From Candidatus Bathyarchaeota archaeon (GTDB taxonomy: Archaea; Thermoproteota; Bathyarchaeia; 40CM-2-53-6; FEN-987), in contig PMBQ01000324.1 of NCBI GenBank assembly GCA_003152955.1, forward strand, positions 3,928 to 13,932: 10,005 nucleotides of DNA, written 5' to 3'. Of this stretch, positions 1 to 5,974 are shown piece by piece; position 1 is the first letter of the stretch, and each line of letters begins with the position of its first letter. Both the position numbers and the translations under genes were made by a program. The notes under the pieces were generated by a model that saw nothing but the letters and a program-made list of their open reading frames with translations, did not search any database and was not told where the DNA came from.

Positions 1-33
1 GCCGACAAGGTTCAAATCCCTCCGGACCCGCCA
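1..33 (+). tRNA. 3' end of a tRNA gene (partial)
   Basis: The first bases end in a T-loop motif (GGTTCAAATCC, bases 9-19), then a seven-base acceptor strand CGGACCC (23-29), a G discriminator (30) and an encoded CCA (31-33). This spacing is exactly that of a tRNA 3' end. The 5' acceptor strand (expected GGGTCCG) and the anticodon lie outside the window, so the amino acid cannot be named. One caution: in the predicted T-stem (6-10 with 18-22) only three of five positions pair, with A8/C20 and C6/C22 mismatched. It could therefore be a decayed copy, or the arm may be arranged differently from my reading. Confidence 0.5.
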
Positions 34-154
34 CTTGTTACGTTATGTTTACTGGTGAATTTGGTAGGTCTTCTGCCCCATCCCTGATACAGGTTTAAGC
101 GTTTAGCCGATATCTCCATCTTCATGGCTACTGTTTCGCTTCAGTGGTTCTCTT

Positions 155-538
155 ATGCCATTCTTTGTTGTTCATGAGCATTGGGCGACGCACCACCATT
201 TCGATTTTCGTCTTGAAATGGATGGGGTTTTGAAGTCTTGGGCTGTTCCCAAGGGGCTGCCTGTTGATTCGGGTGTTAAGCGTCTTGCCATGGCCGTCGA
301 GGATCACCCGTTGGAATATGGTTCGTTCGAAGGAACGATACCTGAAGGAGGATACGGAGCGGGGAAAGTCTCGATTTGGGATAAGGGCGAGTACGTCTTA
401 CTTGAAAGAAGTCCGCGCAATATTCGAATTGAACTCAAGGGAAGCAGAGTCACGGGGGAGTACGCGCTTGTCTTCATGAAGGAAGAACACGGGCAACAAC
501 AATGGCTTATCTTCAAAAGGAAAACACCAAACCCGTGA
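155..538 (+). CDS. Stand-alone LigD-type 3'-phosphoesterase (PE domain)
   Basis: This 127-residue protein is essentially one PE domain, the 3'-end-processing domain found at the N-terminus of bacterial LigD and as a free-standing protein in archaea and some bacteria. The family removes 3'-phosphates and 3'-ribonucleotides from DNA ends with Mn2+. Active-site positions known from Pseudomonas LigD appear conserved by spacing: H9, H15, D17 and R19 within the HHHFDFRLE block, then H51 and Y55 in EDHPLEYGSFEG. The GTIPEGGYGAG block (60-70) and the closing WLIFKRK are also typical. No ligase or polymerase domain is attached, and no Ku or ligase gene lies in the window. The start is an ATG placed as in other stand-alone members; an in-frame TAG at 104-106 limits upstream extension. 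No strong Shine-Dalgarno sequence is visible. It probably acts in DNA end repair; partners are unknown. Confidence 0.93.
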   Translation: MPFFVVHEHWATHHHFDFRLEMDGVLKSWAVPKGLPVDSGVKRLAMAVEDHPLEYGSFEGTIPEGGYGAGKVSIWDKGEYVLLERSPRNIRIELKGSRVTGEYALVFMKEEHGQQQWLIFKRKTPNP

Positions 539-588
539 ACTGTTCACTTTCATGAAGCCCCCACTAATCTTGCCCGTGTGTCGTCAGG

Positions 589-960
589 TTATCTCAGACG
601 TGTCTTTCTCATCTAGGCCAGAAGGAACAATGCGGCAATTATGGGTGTGGCGAGCGCCGAGGGAATGTTTGGAAATTCTGGAACAGGAGATGTCGTTCCG
701 TGGGCAAGCTGCGAGTAGGAGTCACCCGTGAGTGTCAGAGCATTCGAGGCCATGTTCTGTGTGACTATTGTGTCGAGTTGCGAGGTCAATTGGAAGTAGC
801 TCTGAGAGTCTAGGGCAGGGTTCAGTTCAGGTACGCTAAGAAATACTGTTCTGAGAAGGGGTTGCGTTGAGCCTCAGTGCAAATGTGACTGGGCTTGGGA
901 CGGTAACAATGCGACGGGACCCCCGGTGTAACGAGGCTAAGCTCGCTCGTCAAATCTCTG
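589..960 (-). pseudogene. Decayed surface/secreted protein gene with VPEFP anchor tail
   Basis: On the minus strand, bases 873 to 616 read as an open peptide rich in S, T, L and Q. It ends with VPEFP (about 672-684) and a hydrophobic run closing in AALFLLA, then TAG at 613-615. Directly after the TAG, in frame, come MRKTRLR and TAA (589-591). VPEFP, then a hydrophobic helix, then a basic tail, is the usual C-terminal membrane anchor of archaeal surface proteins, so the TAG appears to interrupt the anchor. Upstream, TGA at 874-876 closes this frame, but protein-like sequence continues in another frame (VTVPSPVTFALRLN, about 859-900), indicating a frameshift near 850. A further shift near 912 connects to LTSELSLVTPGVPS. 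No start codon or signal peptide is recognisable. I read it as a 3' gene remnant; sequencing errors could explain part of the damage. The left limit is firm, the right limit approximate. Confidence 0.55.
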
Positions 961-979
961 TTAGCCAAGTGGGCACCTG

Positions 980-1240
980 TTATTGTGCGCCATATTGGTT
1001 CGGGGAAGATGTTCTGCGTCGTGATAATGTGAGGCAGTAGACGCCCGTGATAAGGTAGAAACCTAACGGAATCATAAGCAGTCTCATGTACGTCACTTCA
1101 GGAATTGCTTCGACGAAATCGGTTAACGCATCAGTCAAGTCGAACACGAAAAATGTCAGCATTGCAAGCCCCATTATTGCAAGAAAACTTCTGTGAACGC
1201 GCACATACTTCACCGGCTGTTCTTCACTTCTGACTCTCAT
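980..1240 (-). CDS. Small two-helix membrane protein, unknown function
   Basis: This 86-residue protein has a charged N-terminus (MRVRSEEQ), a hydrophobic segment at about residues 19-38 and a second at about 52-70, followed by a basic tail with SRRR. That layout predicts two membrane helices with a short acidic loop between them. I do not recognise a family. Start: ATG at 1238-1240, preceded by TGTGTTGAACA with no clear Shine-Dalgarno sequence, so the transcript may be short-leadered. Its downstream end runs into the decayed anchor-tail gene on the same strand. Existence as a gene rests on length, hydrophobic pattern and a plausible start, not on homology. Confidence 0.5.
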   Translation of the reverse strand: MRVRSEEQPVKYVRVHRSFLAIMGLAMLTFFVFDLTDALTDFVEAIPEVTYMRLLMIPLGFYLITGVYCLTLSRRRTSSPNQYGAQ

Positions 1241-1283
1241 TGTTCAACACACTAAGTTCTTGCCCTAAATCCGCTAATAATGT

Positions 1284-1307
1284 AATCCGGATCCATCCGA
1301 TCGGATT
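1284..1307. promoter_or_regulatory. Cluster of ATCCG palindromes, possible operator
   Basis: Two perfect palindromes lie side by side: ATCCGGAT (1285-1292) and ATCCGATCGGAT (1295-1306), together giving an outer inverted repeat AATCCG/CGGATT. The cluster sits about 45-65 bases upstream of the start of the 86-aa membrane protein gene and downstream of the thiamine-binding protein gene. No T-run follows on the minus strand, so a terminator is less likely than a protein-binding site. The functional reading is inference. Confidence 0.3.
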
Positions 1308-1376
1308 TTCGTCTTTTCACTGCCCTTGCTCTTTTGCTTCATGCGATCCAAGAGCGTTTGTCTCGCGGAACAAGCG

Positions 1377-1664
1377 TTAGTTGACGGCTCTCATTTTAGT
1401 TTCCATCGTCGCAGGCTTGTCGCGTCTATCATCTATCTTCAAAGTGGTAACCACTCTCTTGGCGCCCGTCTCAACGACGGCTAAGTGAGCCGCTTTCACC
1501 GCATCGAGAATCTCGTCAATGCTAGTAGCTTCTACCGAAGTGCTATTTGGGCCTGAGAGCGTTTTGAGTCCTGACTTCTTCAGCTCCTCCACGGCGATCC
1601 GGACGAACCGGCTTATGCTTGGACCTTCGCCGAGAACGGTAATACTTACCTCTGCGACTATCAT
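1377..1664 (-). CDS. MTH1187/YqgV-type thiamine-binding protein
   Basis: This 95-residue protein matches the small ferredoxin-like-fold family typified by MTH1187 (formerly DUF77). The family assembles as oligomers and binds thiamine or a related compound. Family signatures visible are the N-terminal strand IVAEVSITVLGEG, the SISRFV segment that follows, a helix ending ELKKSGLKT, an SGPNSTSVEA block where the family usually has a PMGT/EG-type motif, and the C-terminal RVVTTLKIDDRRDKPATME strand. Length is normal for the family. The ATG start lies 50 bases from a possible TATA element. It is not clustered with thiamine biosynthesis or transport genes here, so its physiological ligand is not shown. 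It is cytosolic, with no signal peptide. Confidence 0.9.
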   Translation of the reverse strand: MIVAEVSITVLGEGPSISRFVRIAVEELKKSGLKTLSGPNSTSVEATSIDEILDAVKAAHLAVVETGAKRVVTTLKIDDRRDKPATMETKMRAVN

Positions 1665-1713
1665 CTTTCGATCATCACACTAGAATGAATCACGTCGGTG
1701 GAGCAACATAATG

Positions 1714-1722
1714 CTATATTCT
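1714..1722 (-). promoter_or_regulatory. Possible TATA box for the thiamine-binding protein gene
   Basis: The minus strand reads AGAATATAG here, about 50 bases upstream of the ATG at 1664, which would give a leader of roughly 20-25 bases. The element overlaps the end of the neighbouring 60-aa gene. Confidence 0.35.
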
Positions 1723-1903
1723 ACCCTTTCAGGCTGATAGCACCAATCACGATTCCTACGATGAGAGTCAACACGCCAGCCATCTCCCAGAACTGTGAAC
1801 CGCTCATGACACTTCCAGGAAGAATACCGGCTCCTTGTAGGAACCACACAAGACCGATTAGAGCAATTATCGCTCCAACTATTGAGATAACTCGTCGGTT
1901 CAT
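1721..1903 (-). CDS. Conserved-looking 60-aa two-helix membrane protein
   Basis: The predicted protein starts MNRRV, has a first membrane helix at about residues 4-22, a loop containing FLQGAGILPGSVMSGSQFW, and a second helix at about 39-57, ending in SLKG. The QG-x-x-ILPGS-x-MSG-x-x-FW loop between two helices is a pattern I recall from small uncharacterised membrane proteins of archaea and bacteria; no function is known to me. A longer reading from a TTG at 2128 is open, but the extra 75 residues look unlike protein and would overlap the divergent hydrolase start. I therefore chose the internal ATG at 1903, which follows a TATA-like CTTAAA by about 20 bases and suggests a leaderless transcript. 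Confidence 0.72.
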   Translation of the reverse strand: MNRRVISIVGAIIALIGLVWFLQGAGILPGSVMSGSQFWEMAGVLTLIVGIVIGAISLKG

Positions 1904-1923
1904 GCGTCGACCAACGATCCACA

Positions 1924-1931
1924 GTTTAAGG
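1924..1931 (-). promoter_or_regulatory. Possible TATA box for the 60-aa membrane protein gene
   Basis: The minus strand reads CCTTAAAC about 21-28 bases upstream of the chosen ATG at 1903, the distance expected for a leaderless archaeal transcript. Weak match; offered because it supports the internal start over the longer reading. Confidence 0.3.
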
Positions 1932-2105
1932 GAGTTACCTTGAATTATCCAAGCCCGAATCAGAAGCTTTCCATGTTCAAGTCGCGGACTGCTAGTGACC
2001 CCAACTGGCAAATGGCGAATTACCGCATCATCGACAATCCGTCTCAATTGAAGCAACGACAAATATCGAAGATGATAAGCAAGAGTTCCAACCGGGTGCA
2101 GCGGA

Positions 2106-2762
2106 TTGGGCGATCTGACTTTGAGCAAAGCGAACTTGAGGATCGTGGCGCTCGGAGATAGTCTGACGGTCGGTGAAAACGAGTTTGAACTCTCAGATTC
2201 TGATGAATACGTATCGTATCCGAGATATCTGGAACTCTTGGCTCAACAACATCTCAACCTTCACCAACATCAATTAGACATCAAAGTTCGCGTGGTGAAC
2301 AAAGGAATATGCGGCGAACTAACCGCAGGCATGCTTGAAAGATTCTCAACAGATGTCGTTTCCGAGCGGGCGAATTGCGTGATCATACTCGGGGGGACCA
2401 ATGACATTGGCTGGAACTTGGATCCATCAACGATTGCTCACAACATGGACATGATGTACGATATCTCTCTGAACCACTGCATAATGCCCATAGCTTGCAC
2501 TGTTCCGTCCATCCTAGGGTTCGACGAGTTGATTCCACCCAGGCTTGGCCTCAACAGCATGATTCGCACGCAAGCAGCCAAAAGAAGCTTAGCGTTCGTA
2601 GATCTGTTTGCTGCAACCGCAGATCCACCGACCAACAGGCTCTCAGAGCAATACTCCGCCGACGGGCTTCACCTGAATGGCAAAGGGTACGAGCGGATGG
2701 CTCAGTGTCTATTCGACAACTGGTTGAGAGCCCTCCTCGACCACTACCTCGAGCACCAATGA
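2106..2762 (+). CDS. GDSL/SGNH-family hydrolase
   Basis: This 218-residue protein carries the SGNH blocks in order. Block I is ALGDSLTVG, with nucleophile S19. A block II-like NKGICGELT follows at 65-73. Block III is ILGGTNDIG, with N99. Block V is SADGLHLNGKGY, with the catalytic D186 and H189. The family hydrolyses ester bonds of lipids, acyl-thioesters or acetylated sugars; substrate cannot be read from sequence. No signal peptide is evident, so a cytosolic location is likely. In-frame TTG codons at 2106, 2121 and 2136 could each start the protein. I favour 2106 because GGGTG lies about eight bases upstream, but 2136 would give MRIVALGDS, a common family N-terminus. It is followed by about 200 bases without a gene, so it seems monocistronic. 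Confidence 0.9.
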   Translation: MGDLTLSKANLRIVALGDSLTVGENEFELSDSDEYVSYPRYLELLAQQHLNLHQHQLDIKVRVVNKGICGELTAGMLERFSTDVVSERANCVIILGGTNDIGWNLDPSTIAHNMDMMYDISLNHCIMPIACTVPSILGFDELIPPRLGLNSMIRTQAAKRSLAFVDLFAATADPPTNRLSEQYSADGLHLNGKGYERMAQCLFDNWLRALLDHYLEHQ

Positions 2763-2904
2763 GGAACAGGCCGCCTTCGAAACGAACCGGGAAGAGAGGC
2801 TAAGGATTCAGGCGGAGCAAATTGGTGCGGAAGATGGTGAATAGATGTCTTTTCGCGACCGGTGTCCAGTCTATAGACGAAGGCTTTCTACAAATAGAAT
2901 ATAT

Positions 2905-2914
2905 ATTTTGAACA
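2905..2914 (+). repeat. ATTTTGAACA motif, copy 1
   Basis: A decamer identical to the one at 3417-3426. This copy lies just upstream of the TATA box of the 133-aa gene. Identity continues partly after the decamer (n-AT). Possible shared regulator site; chance cannot be excluded in AT-rich promoter DNA. Confidence 0.35.
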
Positions 2915-2919
2915 CATTA

Positions 2920-2927
2920 TTTATAGC
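2920..2927 (+). promoter_or_regulatory. TATA box for the 133-aa gene
   Basis: TTTATAGC sits in an AT-rich stretch (2891-2940), 33-40 bases upstream of the ATG at 2960. This predicts transcription starting near 2948-2953 with a leader of about ten bases or fewer. A second AT run at 2898-2909 (ATATATATTTT) is an alternative element. Confidence 0.6.
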
Positions 2928-2959
2928 ACCATCATTCAAAGTAACCTCAGAGACGATCC

Positions 2960-3361
2960 ATGCTAGCCCATGAAGAGAGCGTCAGACGCCAGTGCGAGGA
3001 GCTGGAAAAAGCATGGGGAATACTGAACGAGGCCGCAATCGAACTGGGAAGCCACGTAGTCAACCTTCCAGCAGACGTGTTTCTCTCGTTGAGGGAAGTC
3101 AAATCCATGATCGCTCTCTGCAAATCTCATCCTAAACTCGCGGATCTGACATCGAAAGAGGTCGATATCTTCGAGGGGTTCTGCGTTGAGTGCTGCGGCC
3201 CAGACATAGCTGCTCGAATAAGGTGCGAGTTGAGAAACATAGAGGATGTGCTAGTTCTCAAGGCCATGAATGAGGCGGGCAGCGATTACGCTCTTCGACT
3301 GCAACAGAAGACTATGAAAGCTTGGGAATCGACTAAGTCGTTCGATGTTTCTGCAGCCTGA
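2960..3361 (+). CDS. Helical Cys-containing archaeal protein, possibly DUF2096-like
   Basis: This 133-residue protein has no signal peptide or membrane helix and is predicted mostly alpha-helical and cytosolic. The segment around NLPADVFLSLREVKSMIALCKSHP (about residues 35-58) and the following helices resemble, by memory only, the archaeal DUF2096 family. I am not certain, and that family has no known function. Six cysteines are present: C12, C54, C75, C78, C79 and C89, of which FCVECCG (74-80) forms a CxxCC motif that could bind a metal or undergo redox chemistry. The ATG start is well placed behind a TATA box. It stands alone between the hydrolase and the hydrogenase operon, on the same strand, with its own promoter. 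The ATTTTGAACA motif shared with the operon promoter hints at joint regulation. Confidence 0.8.
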   Translation: MLAHEESVRRQCEELEKAWGILNEAAIELGSHVVNLPADVFLSLREVKSMIALCKSHPKLADLTSKEVDIFEGFCVECCGPDIAARIRCELRNIEDVLVLKAMNEAGSDYALRLQQKTMKAWESTKSFDVSAA

Positions 3362-3416
3362 GCGCTAAAACCAACGGGTACTTGTTCTATGCTTGCCCTT
3401 GGAAAGTCTATGTACA

Positions 3417-3426
3417 ATTTTGAACA
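3417..3426 (+). repeat. ATTTTGAACA motif, copy 2
   Basis: Second copy of the decamer found at 2905-2914, here 25 bases upstream of the operon's TATA box. The core TTTG-AA-CAAA (3419-3428) is an inverted repeat in this copy, as a dimeric regulator site would be. Confidence 0.35.
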
Positions 3427-3450
3427 AATACATAACGTACTCACGTCAAG

Positions 3451-3456
3451 TATATA
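3451..3456 (+). promoter_or_regulatory. TATA box for the Qmo/Hdr-Mvh operon
   Basis: TATATA, within AAGTATATACG, lies 35-40 bases upstream of the TTG start at 3491. Transcription would begin near 3478-3485, leaving almost no leader. That agrees with the lack of a Shine-Dalgarno sequence before the first gene, while the downstream genes of the operon mostly have one. Confidence 0.55.
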
Positions 3457-3490
3457 CGTCGTGGAAACCCATTTTTCCCGTTAGTTTCCT

Positions 3491-4687
3491 TTGAGTATTA
3501 CCCGGCCAGCTTCTCGATCTGAAGTTGAAACGCTGACCCAGATCAGAGATTCATCTCTTACTAGAGTCGATTCGAGACTGGCAGGCAAGCTCGAAAGACT
3601 TGGGGCTTCTCGACTTTATCGCTGCTACAATTGCGGCACCTGCACAGCTATCTGCCCACTTTCGGAAGAGTCGGCAGAATTTCCTCGCAATCTGATCAGG
3701 TACGCGCTTATCGGAGCAGAAGAAAGACTGCTGTCCTCCCCAGGGCTCTGGTTGTGTTACTACTGCGGTGAATGTTCCGACAACTGCCCGAAGGACGCTG
3801 ATCCAGCTTCTTTCGTAATGGCCAGTCGGCGGTACGCGATCGAGAAATATTCCTGGGGTAAGGTGGCCTCAGTCTTCTACAATAGCTCCGCCAGTACGAG
3901 CATCGGACTTCTCGCTGTGACTTTCATAGCAATCCTCGGTCTTCTCCTCGTGATGGGCTCACCCACTTTCAGCCCACCAAATCTCCAGACTTTTGTTTCC
4001 TTTCAAGTAATACATGACGTTGGCTTAGCGCTAGGGCTGATCGTCGGTCTAAGTGTCTTGGCAAACTTGGCGATTATGTCGAAATACATGCACGTGCGGA
4101 CAGGTGAGAGATTTGGGCTTTCTACACGGTTGCGAACCTGGCTGTCAAGCTTGATCCTTTCGGTGACAAAGCAATCGATGGCACAAGCTGATTTTCTAAA
4201 ATGCACAAACAGGAATCGCTATTTCGCCCACATGGCGCTGTTCTGGGGTTTTCTAGGTCTTTCGATAGCCACGGCCGTTGACTTCCTTCTAGGTCTTGGC
4301 AAAACTCCTCTCTACCCTTTTCCTCTCCAAAGAGTGCTTGGGATTCTGGCGGGTGTTGCGTTCACCGCGGCAGGAGGGTATTATTTCATAAAGAGACTGA
4401 GAAAGGACGAAAGGCATGCTCGATCAAGCCACCTGAGTGACTGGATCTTCGCATCACTCATTCTTCTCGCGGGCGTCACTGGACTCTTGCTAACGCTGTC
4501 CCTTTACATCTACTCCGCAACACTCGCCTACTCCCTTTACGCTCTTCATCTCGTGGTCGTGTTCGATCTGCTCGTCTTGGCTCCGTTCACCAAATTTGCC
4601 CACGCCGTCTACAGACCTTTCGCACTATGGATCAACGAGGCAACTCTGAGCTTCAGCAAGCTGGAGCGTCTTCATGGAGATTCCTAA
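3491..4687 (+). CDS. qmoC: QmoC-like membrane subunit: HdrC domain fused to cytochrome b
   Basis: This 398-residue protein is an HdrC-type ferredoxin module joined to a membrane cytochrome, the architecture of QmoC. The N-terminal part has two [4Fe-4S] motifs: C45-x2-C48-x2-C51-x3-C55-P and C89-x2-C92-x2-C95-x3-C99-P. From about residue 137 on there are six hydrophobic helices (roughly 137-156, 173-196, 243-268, 277-300, 317-341, 344-366), as in HdrE/NarI-like heme b subunits. Candidate axial heme ligands are H175, H247, H353 and H371, the last two in ALHLVVVF and KFAHAVYRP, a typical C-terminal block. It should carry electrons between its partner's Fe-S clusters and a membrane quinone or methanophenazine. 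TTG 3491 is the only sensible start, because TAG at 3482-3484 is in frame just upstream. It is the first gene of the operon, and its end overlaps the next gene by 14 bases. Confidence 0.9.
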   Translation: MSITRPASRSEVETLTQIRDSSLTRVDSRLAGKLERLGASRLYRCYNCGTCTAICPLSEESAEFPRNLIRYALIGAEERLLSSPGLWLCYYCGECSDNCPKDADPASFVMASRRYAIEKYSWGKVASVFYNSSASTSIGLLAVTFIAILGLLLVMGSPTFSPPNLQTFVSFQVIHDVGLALGLIVGLSVLANLAIMSKYMHVRTGERFGLSTRLRTWLSSLILSVTKQSMAQADFLKCTNRNRYFAHMALFWGFLGLSIATAVDFLLGLGKTPLYPFPLQRVLGILAGVAFTAAGGYYFIKRLRKDERHARSSHLSDWIFASLILLAGVTGLLLTLSLYIYSATLAYSLYALHLVVVFDLLVLAPFTKFAHAVYRPFALWINEATLSFSKLERLHGDS

Positions 4688-5972
4688 GATGACAAAACCT
4701 GTCTTAGTGATTGGCGGTGGCATCGCGGGAATTCAGACCGCAGTCGATCTGGCTGAACAAGGAATCAAGACATACATTGTGGAGAAGACGCCGAGCATCG
4801 GGGGAAAGATGGCTCAGCTTGACAAAACGTTCCCGACATTGGACTGTGCTTCATGTATACTCACGCCAAAGATGGTGGCTGTTGCTAAGAACAAGAACGT
4901 GGAGCTGTTGACGTATGCAGAAGTTCAGAGCGTAAGTGGCTCCGCAGGAGATTTCACCGTTAAAGTACTGAAGAAACCGAGATATGTTCGGATAGAGAAA
5001 TGCCTAGGCTGCGGCGAATGCATAACCAAATGCCCGATGCCCGTGCCTAGCGAATTCAACCTCGGAATGAGCAAGAGGAAAGCGATCTACTGGCCATTCC
5101 CGCAAGCGGTTCCTCTTTTTTCAACAATCGATGCAGAACACTGCCTCTACTTCACGAAGAATGTGTGTCGCGTTTGCGAGAGATTCTGCCCCACCGAAGC
5201 AATCGACTTCAAACAGGAACCACAGATAATTGAACTGAACGTCGCATCAATCGTAGTCGCGACTGGATTTCAAATGCTTGATCCCAGCCTCTTACCGACA
5301 TACGGATATGGAAAGCATGCGAATGTGCGAACCTCTCTGGAGTTCGAGAGGCTGGTCTCTGCGACTGGACCCACTGCTGGAGAGATTGTTAGATTATCCG
5401 ATAAAAAACACCCTGAGAGCATAGCGTTCATTCAATGCGTTTGCTCAAGAGATGTCAGAATCAACCCCAACTGCTCCGCCTTTTGTTGCACCGCATCCGT
5501 CAAGCAGGCAATCCTCGCTAAAGAGCACATTCCAAACGTCAAAAGCACAGTGTTCTACATGGACCTCAGAGCATTTGGAAAGGGCTACCAAGAGTTCTAT
5601 GACAGAGCGCGTGGAGAGTTTGGAGTAGACTTCATCCGCGGCAGACCCGCAAAGATCGATGAGGTCCCGGAGACTAAGAATCTTCTAATCACTTATGAAA
5701 ACACACAGACGGGGCGGCTCTGCAAGAAAGAAGTAGAAATGGTTGTGCTTGCGGTCGGCGTGAAGATCAATCCGATTGAGCAATTCATTGATTTGCCCTT
5801 AGAAGAAGATGGGTACGTTGAACTCGCCAGCCCTCAACTCGATCCGGTCTCAACCCGTAGGGAGGGTATTTTTGTGGCGGGAGTAGCCGCAGGGGCCAAG
5901 GACATACCTGACTCGGTAACTCAAGCTAGCGCCGCGGCGATGAAAGCCTCGATAATCGCAACAAGTGAATAG
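4674..5972 (+). CDS. hdrA: Short HdrA paralogue (QmoA-like flavoprotein)
   Basis: This 432-residue FAD/iron-sulfur protein corresponds to the middle of a full HdrA. It has a Rossmann motif GGGIAG (14-19) and the HdrA-specific block TFPTLDCASCILTPKM with C58 and C61. A ferredoxin motif C110-x2-C113-x2-C116-x3-C120-P follows, then a second cluster C157...C165-x2-C168-x3-C172-P. The redox segment is QCVCSRD...CSAFCC (C255, C257, C267, C271, C272), and a second FAD half ends in GIFVAG. It lacks both the N-terminal CxC domain and the C-terminal 2[4Fe-4S] domain of full-length HdrA; this is the QmoA form. In the motif usually CxGSRD, glycine is replaced by C257. Two starts are possible: ATG 4674 (GGAG nine bases before) overlaps the previous gene, and ATG 4689 (also GGAG-preceded) gives MTKPVLVIGGG. 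The protein should be cytosolic, docked to the membrane subunit. Confidence 0.92.
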   Translation: MEIPKMTKPVLVIGGGIAGIQTAVDLAEQGIKTYIVEKTPSIGGKMAQLDKTFPTLDCASCILTPKMVAVAKNKNVELLTYAEVQSVSGSAGDFTVKVLKKPRYVRIEKCLGCGECITKCPMPVPSEFNLGMSKRKAIYWPFPQAVPLFSTIDAEHCLYFTKNVCRVCERFCPTEAIDFKQEPQIIELNVASIVVATGFQMLDPSLLPTYGYGKHANVRTSLEFERLVSATGPTAGEIVRLSDKKHPESIAFIQCVCSRDVRINPNCSAFCCTASVKQAILAKEHIPNVKSTVFYMDLRAFGKGYQEFYDRARGEFGVDFIRGRPAKIDEVPETKNLLITYENTQTGRLCKKEVEMVVLAVGVKINPIEQFIDLPLEEDGYVELASPQLDPVSTRREGIFVAGVAAGAKDIPDSVTQASAAAMKASIIATSE

Positions 5973-5974
5973 AG

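Noticed and set aside
613..615. TAG in the anchor tail read as pyrrolysine
   Set aside because: Pyrrolysine in a membrane anchor would be unusual, no pyl genes are visible, and nearby frameshifts point to gene decay or sequence error instead.
1698..1943. An 81-codon plus-strand frame
   Set aside because: Lies antisense to the 60-aa membrane protein and its upstream region; composition reflects the complementary strand rather than a protein.
1941..2105. Possible coding sequence between the 60-aa gene and the hydrolase
   Set aside because: The open frames on both strands begin at TTG, are short and show no recognisable pattern; treated as intergenic.
1721..2128. A 135-codon minus-strand frame starting at TTG 2128
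   Set aside because: Only the last 60 codons look like protein (two membrane helices). The first 75 are unlike any protein I know and overlap the start of the divergent hydrolase, so the gene was trimmed to the ATG at 1903.
2495..2803. A 102-codon plus-strand frame ending after the hydrolase, whose last codons from an ATG at 2759 give a 14-residue basic peptide
   Set aside because: Mostly inside the well-supported hydrolase in another frame. The short basic tail peptide has no independent support despite its ATGA overlap.
2844..2972. A roughly 42-codon frame (ATGTCTTTTCGC start) across the intergenic region
   Set aside because: It runs through the TATA box and into the start of the 133-aa gene in another frame; no ribosome binding site or protein-like pattern.
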